Origin: Lactiplantibacillus mudanjiangensis
GTDB lineage: Bacteria; Bacillota; Bacilli; Lactobacillales; Lactobacillaceae
NCBI RefSeq assembly: GCF_005405385.1
Contig: NZ_BJDY01000003.1
Span: 186,001 to 250,000 of the forward strand
Direction of reading: 5' to 3'
DNA length: 64,000 bases
Shown: in pieces, positions 45,119-51,650 of the stretch
How positions within the stretch are numbered: position 1 is the stretch's first letter
Layout: every line of letters starts with the position of its first letter
The notes under the pieces: model-generated
The model's database searches: none
The model's input: the letters and a program-made list of their open reading frames with translations, nothing else
What the model was told of the DNA's origin: nothing
Program-made: the position numbers and the translations under genes

Positions 45119-45796
45119 CTAGTATCGCCAAATCAAGCGCATCGTCATCAAATCATGCGCATACCACCGCAGATCCACTTGGTCACCCACTTGTAACTGC
45201 ATTTGTGCTACAACTGATTGCGGAATCACATAAGGATACGGCATCCCGCTGTCATCCACCAAGGTTGTCTTGTTATTATGAGTTACAATCAGACGTTCTG
45301 GCATACCTAGCATGTCGCCACTCTCAATGAATGCTCGTGTTAGCGTCATCAGTTCACTTTCAATATTAACATGATCAAGTTTTCGAATATCGCTAACTTG
45401 TTTTGCATCGTTAATTTTGGCCGAAACTATATCTCCACCGATTAATGCTTTTTGCCGAAGCTCGATTTCTGATAACAGTCCTTTTTTGATGGTCTTATCA
45501 CCATTTGACCAAACCAAATCTACGCCGCCTTCAACTCGTGGCCATAACGTATAATGGCTTTGAGGAATCACTGATGGTGCTGACCCATTCACGATTTCAG
45601 CACGTAACGCCGAATCAGACAACTGTAAACCGTAAGTTAGTGCCGTGGTTAACTTTTTTGCATCAAACTTCACGATTCGATCTTTACTTTCTACTTGAGC
45701 AGCCACCAGCAATTTCGTTAACTGCTGCCACTGCTGATAAGCTTTTAAATCAATTTGAACGGTTCCATTAGTACTTGGCATAATTGGTTTAGACAT
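45119..45796 (-). CDS. Uncharacterised protein with an internal AbrB-like repeat
   Basis: 225 residues, not recognised. Two segments look alike: SVIPQSHYTLW followed by VEGGVDLVW near residue 75-97, and YVIPQSVVAQM followed by VGDQVDLRW near residue 190-215. The second resembles the swapped-hairpin DNA-binding fold of AbrB/SpoVT proteins. No signal peptide or membrane segment. Divergent from a LysR gene and ends at the xpk terminator. A DNA-binding or scaffold role is possible but unproven. Confidence 0.7.
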   Translation of the reverse strand: MSKPIMPSTNGTVQIDLKAYQQWQQLTKLLVAAQVESKDRIVKFDAKKLTTALTYGLQLSDSALRAEIVNGSAPSVIPQSHYTLWPRVEGGVDLVWSNGDKTIKKGLLSEIELRQKALIGGDIVSAKINDAKQVSDIRKLDHVNIESELMTLTRAFIESGDMLGMPERLIVTHNNKTTLVDDSGMPYPYVIPQSVVAQMQLQVGDQVDLRWYAHDLMTMRLIWRY

Positions 45797-45888
45797 GATT
45801 AACCTACCTTCTGAATAATATCTATGCTATAAATGAACGTATATATCCATACCATTAAACTTTACACTTGATTTCTGAGGAGGAAAAC

Positions 45889-46764
45889 ATGAATTTCACT
45901 CGCCTTCATTATTTCTGTGATGTAGCTAGACTCCACAGCTTTTCTCAAGCTGCGGAAGAAAATTTCATTTCTCAAACAGCCATTAGTCAGCAAATCGCTA
46001 AACTGGAATCAGAGTTAGATGTTACGTTGATTGACCGAACTAAGCTTCCTATCGAGTTGACTAGAATTGGTGAGGTGGTAAATAAACGTTCATTGATCAT
46101 CCTTGGACAATACAATGTTCTTAAAGGCGAAATCGCCCAATTAAAGCAAACTCCTAAATTACTAACAATTGCTTATCCCAATGGCGCTGTTGAGCCTGTC
46201 GAAAAATTCGTATTACCGATTGTTAAGCCAATCAGCGATTTAGAACTCTTTTTGGTCAAAAGTGACCTAAACGACATTCAAGATAAACTATTAAACAAAA
46301 CAGTTGATTTAGCTGTTAGCTTTGATTCAGAAATCACTGCTACTGATCAATTATCTACACTAGTTTTAGCTCAAGGCAATTACGATATTGTCGTTGGCCC
46401 AAGCCATCCCTGGTACCAACTGACTACGATTACACCAGAACAATTGCTGAATCAAGCTGTGATTTATGTCGCAAACCGGCCCAATACTAACTCTTATCTC
46501 AAGATGAAAGACCATTCAAAAGCAGATAGTGTGCCGTTAAAAATTACTGCCACAGTTTCCGATATTGATACTGCCTTACTATTGGTTCAACTCAACAAAG
46601 GCATCACCTTCATTCCAGACTATAAGCGCCTAACCCATGAATTTACAACCTTACATCGTGTCAAAGTCGTTGGTAGTCAACACAAGTATCAGGTTTGTTT
46701 AGCTTGGCAGAAAAATGATACGAACCCAGAATTAAGACGTATCCTTCAATTATTTCAAAGGTAG
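45889..46764 (+). CDS. LysR-family regulator
   Basis: LTTR of 291 residues with the N-terminal helix-turn-helix FTRLHYFCDVARLHSFSQAA and FISQTAISQQIAKLESEL, followed by an effector-binding domain. The ATG at 45889 is chosen (GAGGAGG 6 bases before). It is upstream of and in line with the NmrA-like and FAD-reductase genes, which it may control. Confidence 0.88.
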   Translation: MNFTRLHYFCDVARLHSFSQAAEENFISQTAISQQIAKLESELDVTLIDRTKLPIELTRIGEVVNKRSLIILGQYNVLKGEIAQLKQTPKLLTIAYPNGAVEPVEKFVLPIVKPISDLELFLVKSDLNDIQDKLLNKTVDLAVSFDSEITATDQLSTLVLAQGNYDIVVGPSHPWYQLTTITPEQLLNQAVIYVANRPNTNSYLKMKDHSKADSVPLKITATVSDIDTALLLVQLNKGITFIPDYKRLTHEFTTLHRVKVVGSQHKYQVCLAWQKNDTNPELRRILQLFQR

Positions 46765-46860
46765 AAGCGTTTACTTATGTGGCACTTAAATTCGATGTTG
46801 GCAATTGTTAACTAATTCACATAGAATTAAATTAACAATTAATAAAGGTGGTCTACTCTC

Positions 46861-47796
46861 ATGGATAAATATGTCTTTACTGGTGTTGACGGTAACTTTG
46901 GCGGTCAAGCAGCCACAGTGGCCTTAAAACTTCTTGATAAATCGCAATTAATCTTTACCGCACCTACGGAAAAAGGTCTCGCTAAATATCAGAATCAAGG
47001 GATCACAACCAAAGTCACTGATTTTAATGATCCTGATGGCTTGGCCCAAGCCTTTACTGGTGCAAAAAAGGTCTTATTGATTTCAATGCCTTTTGTTGGC
47101 AAGAAACGCCGTCAGGCCCATAAAAACGTCATCGATGCCTGTTTAGCTAGCGGCGTTGAACAACTCGTCTACACATCCTTAGTAAACGCCGCCGACCCAA
47201 CTAATCCAAGTATTGAAAAATTGGATCACGCCTGGACGGAGTCTTATGTCGAGAATACTAACTTAGATTATATTTTCTTGCGTAACTCCCAATACGCTGA
47301 AGCGATGATTTCTAACTATTTCGCCATGGCAAAAACCGGCGTTCTAGCTAACAACCAGGCCGATGGTAAAATGGCCTATATTTCCCGGCAAGATTGCGCA
47401 ACGGCTGCTGCCTACGCAATGGCTTCTGATTTAAAACATTCAATTTTAAATATCAATGGACCAGAATTAATGACGATTAGTGACTTCATTAAGATTGGTA
47501 ATGAAGTCACTGGCAATAATGTTCGCTACCAAGAAGTTAGTGATGAAGAAGATTACGCCATTTTTGATAAAATGGGCGTTCCTCGCAATACAGACGGCCA
47601 CTTTAAAAAGGGTAGCTCAGCGCCATTCTCGTCCGACGGTATGGTTACTTTCGGTAAAGCAATTCGTGAAGGTAAAATGGCTACTTATTCTGACGACTAC
47701 TTTAAACTAACTGGTCAAAAAGGACGCACCGTTCAGGCTATGTTTGAAAACTCCGCCGACTATCAAATCGGTGAACGCCATTCGGTCGACGCTTAG
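46861..47796 (+). CDS. NmrA-like NAD(P)H-binding oxidoreductase
   Basis: Atypical short-chain dehydrogenase of 311 residues in the NmrA/QorB group. FTGVDGNFGGQAATVAL is a degenerate glycine-rich nucleotide site, and VYTSLVNAADPT with TESYVENTNLDYIFLRNSQYAE follows the QorB pattern. QorB members reduce quinones. The Ser-Tyr-Lys triad is not evident. It is followed after 16 bases by a flavoprotein gene and probably acts with it. Confidence 0.83.
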   Translation: MDKYVFTGVDGNFGGQAATVALKLLDKSQLIFTAPTEKGLAKYQNQGITTKVTDFNDPDGLAQAFTGAKKVLLISMPFVGKKRRQAHKNVIDACLASGVEQLVYTSLVNAADPTNPSIEKLDHAWTESYVENTNLDYIFLRNSQYAEAMISNYFAMAKTGVLANNQADGKMAYISRQDCATAAAYAMASDLKHSILNINGPELMTISDFIKIGNEVTGNNVRYQEVSDEEDYAIFDKMGVPRNTDGHFKKGSSAPFSSDGMVTFGKAIREGKMATYSDDYFKLTGQKGRTVQAMFENSADYQIGERHSVDA

Positions 47797-47812
47797 AACG
47801 GAGGCTACCAAA

Positions 47813-49279
47813 ATGACACAATTAAACACAGATATTGTGGTTGTCGGGGCTGGCGCCTCTGGCATTGGTGCCGCATTAAGTGCCGTTGAAAACGGTGTAC
47901 AAGTAATTCTCTTAGAAAAAGGCACCAAATTTGGCGGTGCTGGCATGTTTGGTGCACAAGGATTATTTGCTGCTGGTAGTCATCTGCAACAAGCCGCTCA
48001 CATTGATTATTCACCAACTGCTGCTTATCAAGAGATGATGGCTTATACTCACTATCGATCCAATACTCGGTTAACAAAAGCGATTATTGACAAGTCTGCC
48101 GATACGATTGATTGGCTAGCCAAGAATGGGTTAAAAACAGAATTGGTGAACAATACTCAAGAGGTGCACCAAGATCATCCCCGCGTGTATCACCAATACC
48201 TTGATAAATTTGCTGGTTTTCAACGATTAATGGAACGTTTTATTAGTTTCGGTGGCCAATTGTTCACTCAAACTTCAATTATTTCGTTAGATTATCAAGA
48301 TGGCACAATTAAGCAAGTTTTAATTGACCATAATGGTATCCAACAACCAATTAACTGTACTAAAGTTATTTTTGCTGACGGTGGATTTGTCGGCAATACC
48401 AAAATGGTTGATCATTACTTGAAAATAAATAGCGAGAACCTTTATAGTATGGGTGAACGAAAAGCAACTGGTGATGGCATTCAGCTTTTAAACCAACTAA
48501 ACGCTGATACTAGTGGTTTAGGAACGTTTGAAAATCATGCTGCCTCAGTTATTTCTAAAGCTGATCCCAAATGGCACAATAACACTATTTTCTCATTGAC
48601 TAATCTCCCATTTCTCTGGATTAATCGTCGCGGTCAACGATTTGTGAATGAAGACATCGTCTATGATTTTGCACTTTGGGGTAACAGCACTTATACCAAT
48701 GGTGGGTACTATTATTTTGTGCTGGATCAAGCAACCATTAGTTACCTTAAAACCAATCAATTAAATTGGACTGACTCATTTGAACGGACGTTTAAAACAC
48801 TTTCCCATGACCCAATGACTCATACGGTTGGACCCTTTTCAGAAATAGAAAGTGATCTTAAGGAAGCTATTGACCAAGGTGCCGCAGTTAAATCAGAAAC
48901 ACCTGAACAATTAGCCTCCGCTTTAAAGATTGACTCTAAAACGTTGAAAAACACTTTTGAACAATACAACCAGATGATCAATAATGGTCATGATTTGGAA
49001 TTCAATAAAGATGACTCATTTCTCCGGTTCAAGGTTGCTGATGGACCCTTCTACGCAATTAAAGCACAATCAACAACTCTAGGTACCATCGGCGGCGTGG
49101 CAGTTGATGACCATTTACATGTACTCGATAAGGATGGTCTAATTATGACTAATCTTTATGCCACTGGTAACAATGCCAGTGGCATGTATGACACCTCATA
49201 TCCTACGCTAGAAGGTATTAGCTGTGCTTTTGCCTGGAACTCTGGCCGGATTGCTGGTGAAGACGCTGCAAAACACTAA
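47813..49279 (+). CDS. FAD-dependent oxidoreductase, fumarate-reductase/flavocytochrome c type
   Basis: Soluble flavoprotein of 488 residues. VVVGAGASGIGAALSAVENG is the FAD dinucleotide motif, VIFADGGFVGN and LYATGNNASGMYDTSYPTLEG the C-terminal FAD/substrate part. Related enzymes reduce fumarate, urocanate or other enoates; the usual HGANRLGG loop is replaced by MYDTSYPTLEG, so a different substrate is expected. No secretion signal. The ATG at 47813 has a CGGAGG site. An electron-sink role together with the NmrA-like protein is possible. Confidence 0.87.
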   Translation: MTQLNTDIVVVGAGASGIGAALSAVENGVQVILLEKGTKFGGAGMFGAQGLFAAGSHLQQAAHIDYSPTAAYQEMMAYTHYRSNTRLTKAIIDKSADTIDWLAKNGLKTELVNNTQEVHQDHPRVYHQYLDKFAGFQRLMERFISFGGQLFTQTSIISLDYQDGTIKQVLIDHNGIQQPINCTKVIFADGGFVGNTKMVDHYLKINSENLYSMGERKATGDGIQLLNQLNADTSGLGTFENHAASVISKADPKWHNNTIFSLTNLPFLWINRRGQRFVNEDIVYDFALWGNSTYTNGGYYYFVLDQATISYLKTNQLNWTDSFERTFKTLSHDPMTHTVGPFSEIESDLKEAIDQGAAVKSETPEQLASALKIDSKTLKNTFEQYNQMINNGHDLEFNKDDSFLRFKVADGPFYAIKAQSTTLGTIGGVAVDDHLHVLDKDGLIMTNLYATGNNASGMYDTSYPTLEGISCAFAWNSGRIAGEDAAKH

Positions 49280-49307
49280 TCATTAAACCCAAAGATTCTT
49301 TTTAATA

Positions 49308-49366
49308 AAATTAAAGCGTCGTTCCGAGAAGACAACACATTCTTTCTCGGAACGACGCTTTAATTT
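49308..49366. terminator. Strong bidirectional terminator
   Basis: A 23-bp perfect stem ending AAGCGTCGTTCCGAGAA on the left arm, between two convergent genes, with T run on the plus side. Confidence 0.93.
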
Positions 49367-49375
49367 TTATGTGCT

Positions 49376-50191
49376 TCACTCAATCCGCTTATCAATAATC
49401 GATCGCAAAACACGTTCCCGCAAGGCCACCGCATCGACCTGGTTACGCTGTTCATAGCCTTTAACGAGGACCTCACCAATATACAACTGTGAAATCCGGC
49501 CAGCTACGGAACCCCCGTTTAACAATTCTTCAATAGCCGTTTGTAAGACAACTTCGCCTAACTGTGCCACCGGGCTATTGAGATTATTCGTCACCGCGAT
49601 AATACGCGCACCATTGTCGGCAGCAATCTTCAATGAGGCATACGTATCTTTGGTTCGGCCAGTCAATGACAAGCCAATCACTAAATCACGCGGTGTCAAT
49701 AATGACGCAACTTGCGCTTGTAGATGTGGGTCACTAATCGAAGTCGTTTGAACACCAGCCCGCAACAGCATCGCACTAAACGCATCACCGGTCTGCCCAC
49801 TACCACCAACGCCAAAGAGGTAAATATGGCGTGCTTGGCTCAATAAATCAATCGCTTGATTCAGCTTAGTTGGTTCAATTAACTTGGCAGTAGCCGTTAA
49901 CGCTTCTTGCAAATGACGACTAATATCATCATAATAATCAGCTGGCCGCGTTTCTGCCTGTTGCGTAAAATCTTCCTTGGCCAGCTCGATCTTAAAATCA
50001 GAAAAGCCGTTATAACCTAATTTCTGACAAAATCGAATAATGGTGGCATCGCCAACTTTAGTTGCGGCTTTAATGTCGCTCATCGTGGCATACATCAACT
50101 GACTACCAACTTTTAACACGTAGTCGGCCACCTTTTTTTCCGAACGCGTTAAACTTTCATACTGCTCATGAATCGCGTAATCATATCGCAT
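49376..50191 (-). CDS. RpiR-family regulator of the N-acetylmannosamine gene
   Basis: RpiR/MurR-type repressor of 271 residues. The helix-turn-helix is MSDIKAATKVGDATIIRFCQKLGYNG. The C-terminal SIS phosphosugar domain has LFGVGGSGQTGDAFSAMLLRAG and VIGLSLTGRTKDT. The ATG at 50191 gives the usual MRYDYAIHEQYESLTRSEKK opening. Divergent from nanE, so N-acetylmannosamine 6-phosphate or a related amino-sugar phosphate is a likely ligand. Confidence 0.9.
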   Translation of the reverse strand: MRYDYAIHEQYESLTRSEKKVADYVLKVGSQLMYATMSDIKAATKVGDATIIRFCQKLGYNGFSDFKIELAKEDFTQQAETRPADYYDDISRHLQEALTATAKLIEPTKLNQAIDLLSQARHIYLFGVGGSGQTGDAFSAMLLRAGVQTTSISDPHLQAQVASLLTPRDLVIGLSLTGRTKDTYASLKIAADNGARIIAVTNNLNSPVAQLGEVVLQTAIEELLNGGSVAGRISQLYIGEVLVKGYEQRNQVDAVALRERVLRSIIDKRIE

Positions 50192-50238
50192 GCCCGTCAC
50201 CATCCTTTTGGATAATATTATACCGTTTTTTCGTTCTT

Positions 50239-50258
50239 TTTGGAGAAATTCTCCCAAA
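50239..50258. promoter_or_regulatory. Candidate RpiR operator 1
   Basis: TTTGGAGAAATTCTCCCAAA is a near-perfect palindrome between the RpiR and nanE genes. Confidence 0.6.
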
Positions 50259-50295
50259 TCGTTTGAAAACGGTTTATTTATCTGTTAAATTGTAA

Positions 50296-50312
50296 TTGGA
50301 GATATTTTCCAA
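50296..50312. promoter_or_regulatory. Candidate RpiR operator 2
   Basis: TTGGAGATATTTTCCAA shares the TTGGAGA half with the first site, 57 bases away and 28 bases before nanE. Confidence 0.58.
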
Positions 50313-50339
50313 CAAATAACAGTTTTGGAGGATTAACGG

Positions 50340-51032
50340 ATGATGAAAAAAATAGACTTTTTAAAACAAATCAAAAACGGCCTGATCGTCTCTTGTCAGG
50401 CATTGCCGAACGAGCCCTTATACAGTCCCACCGGTGGCGTCATGCCGCTCATGGCTAAAGCTGCGGCTCAAGCCGGTGCCGTTGGTATTCGCGCCAACTC
50501 CATCCGTGATATCACAGAAATTCAAGCGGCCGTTGACTTACCAATTATTGGGATTATTAAAAAGGATTATCCACCAGAAGCCCCATTTATCACGGCAACC
50601 ATGCAAGAAGTTGACGCGCTAGTCACCACTGGTGTTGCCGTCATTGCTTTAGACTGTACGGATCGACCACGTCATGATGGCTTAGCCTTAAATGACTTCA
50701 TCCATCAGATCAAAACAAAATATCCAAATCAGCTTTTCATGGCCGATAGTTCTACCTTGGCTGAAGGTCTCAACGCTTGGGAACAAGGTATCGACTTTGT
50801 TGGCACAACGCTCAGTGGCTATACCGCTGAAAGTCCGCAACTAGCTGGACCAGACATTGAACTCATTAAAGGGTTAATCGCGCACAATGTTGATGTTATT
50901 GCGGAAGGTCGCATTCACACACCTGAACAGGCGAAAGAAGTTCATGATTTACACCCAGCTGGCATGGTTGTTGGCGGCGCGATTACACGACCTTTGGAGA
51001 TCGCCAGTCGGTTTGTCACTGCTATTCAATAA
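50340..51032 (+). CDS. nanE: N-acetylmannosamine-6-phosphate 2-epimerase
   Basis: TIM-barrel epimerase of 230 residues converting N-acetylmannosamine 6-phosphate to N-acetylglucosamine 6-phosphate. [53 protein letters not shown] and [11 protein letters not shown] are all characteristic. GGAGG is 8 bases before the ATG. It stands alone here, without sialic-acid lyase or kinase, so it may serve N-acetylmannosamine taken up by a PTS elsewhere. Confidence 0.95.
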   Translation: MMKKIDFLKQIKNGLIVSCQALPNEPLYSPTGGVMPLMAKAAAQAGAVGIRANSIRDITEIQAAVDLPIIGIIKKDYPPEAPFITATMQEVDALVTTGVAVIALDCTDRPRHDGLALNDFIHQIKTKYPNQLFMADSSTLAEGLNAWEQGIDFVGTTLSGYTAESPQLAGPDIELIKGLIAHNVDVIAEGRIHTPEQAKEVHDLHPAGMVVGGAITRPLEIASRFVTAIQ

Positions 51033-51034
51033 TC

Positions 51035-51062
51035 TTGACACGACTCGGTCAGCTAGTATAAT
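51035..51062 (+). promoter_or_regulatory. Consensus sigma-A promoter
   Basis: Perfect TTGACA (51035-51040) and TATAAT (51057-51062) separated by 16 bases, directly after the nanE stop. No gene on the plus strand follows, so it should produce an untranslated RNA. Confidence 0.8.
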
Positions 51063-51068
51063 GACGAT

Positions 51069-51247
51069 ATAAGGTGTTTGCGGCTTAAACCGCAAAAAAA
51101 GCCGAGGTAATTGTCGTTACCTCGACCTTTGGCTTCAATTAATGCTTGCAACGTGCTTGACTTGATTGAAACGCGCCCTAAGAAGTTTTTGCGAAACTTT
51201 GATTCAAAAACCACTAAGGCCCGTTGGTGCGAACAACGGACTTTTTT
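51069..51247 (+). ncRNA. Candidate antisense small RNA (type I antitoxin)
   Basis: Predicted transcript of about 180 bases from the consensus promoter to a hairpin terminator at 51221-51247 (CCGTTG/CAACGG arms, then TTTTTT). It contains several stable hairpins: TTTGCGG/CCGCAAA, CGAGGTAA/TTACCTCG and GTTTTTG/CAAAAAC. It is complementary to the 3' part of a convergent transcript that carries a small hydrophobic ORF. No ORF with a ribosome site is seen in it. Prediction only. Confidence 0.6.
51094..51124 (-). terminator. Terminator of the small-ORF transcript
   Basis: On the minus strand CGAGGTAA pairs with TTACCTCG, then GC and seven T. Confidence 0.75.
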
Positions 51248-51261
51248 GTGGTCTGGTTTAG

Positions 51262-51393
51262 TTAGTCATGAACCAACGCGACAACACTAATAATGACAAT
51301 TGACCCAAAAAACATCAAAATTAGTATCCGTTGAACGTCGTGTGGTAGCTTGCGAAATTGTTTCAAAACTTTCGCGACGTCGAACTTGATCAT
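51262..51393 (-). CDS. Candidate type I toxin: small hydrophobic peptide
   Basis: A 43-residue ORF with a charged amphipathic N-terminal half (VAKVLKQFRKLPHDVQ) and one membrane segment (ILILMFFGSIVIISVVALV), ending VHD. This is the size and layout of membrane-acting type I toxins. The ribosome site AGGAGA is 19 bases before the ATG (13 before an in-frame TTG), farther than usual, which type I toxin mRNAs often show. An overlapping 53-residue ORF in another frame has a better ribosome site. Function unproven. Confidence 0.5.
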   Translation of the reverse strand: MIKFDVAKVLKQFRKLPHDVQRILILMFFGSIVIISVVALVHD

Positions 51394-51448
51394 AAACAAG
51401 TCGAAAAAGCCGTCTCCTAAATAAATTACCTAGCAAATAATCATCCAC
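51287..51448 (-). CDS. Small arginine-rich ORF overlapping the hydrophobic ORF
   Basis: 53-residue frame starting at GTG, with AGGAGGTG at good distance upstream. It is arginine-rich (LFRRRLFRLVYDQVRRRES) and resembles no family I know. It may be a leader translated to control the toxin frame, or chance. An extended -10 (TG-A-TACAAT on the minus strand, 51514-51522) precedes it. Confidence 0.3.
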   Translation of the reverse strand: MDDYLLGNLFRRRLFRLVYDQVRRRESFETISQATTRRSTDTNFDVFWVNCHY

Positions 51449-51562
51449 TGGCAACACCTCCTGTATTTAGGACGCGTCACCAGCAACTCAGCACAAGAAT
51501 TGTCACCGATTTAATTGTATCATTGCAGTTTAGTCCTGCCCACTATTTCCGTTTACATACAA

Positions 51563-51609
51563 AATCGCCCGATCAACTGGCTGCCCACTAGCCAGTTGAT
51601 CGGGCGATT
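51563..51609 (-). terminator. Terminator of adhE
   Basis: A 19-bp perfect stem (AATCGCCCGATCAACTGGC and complement) followed by TTTT on the minus strand. Confidence 0.9.
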
Positions 51610-51650
51610 CAATTTATACCGTTCAATTCACAAGGAGGAATTGTGACGTC

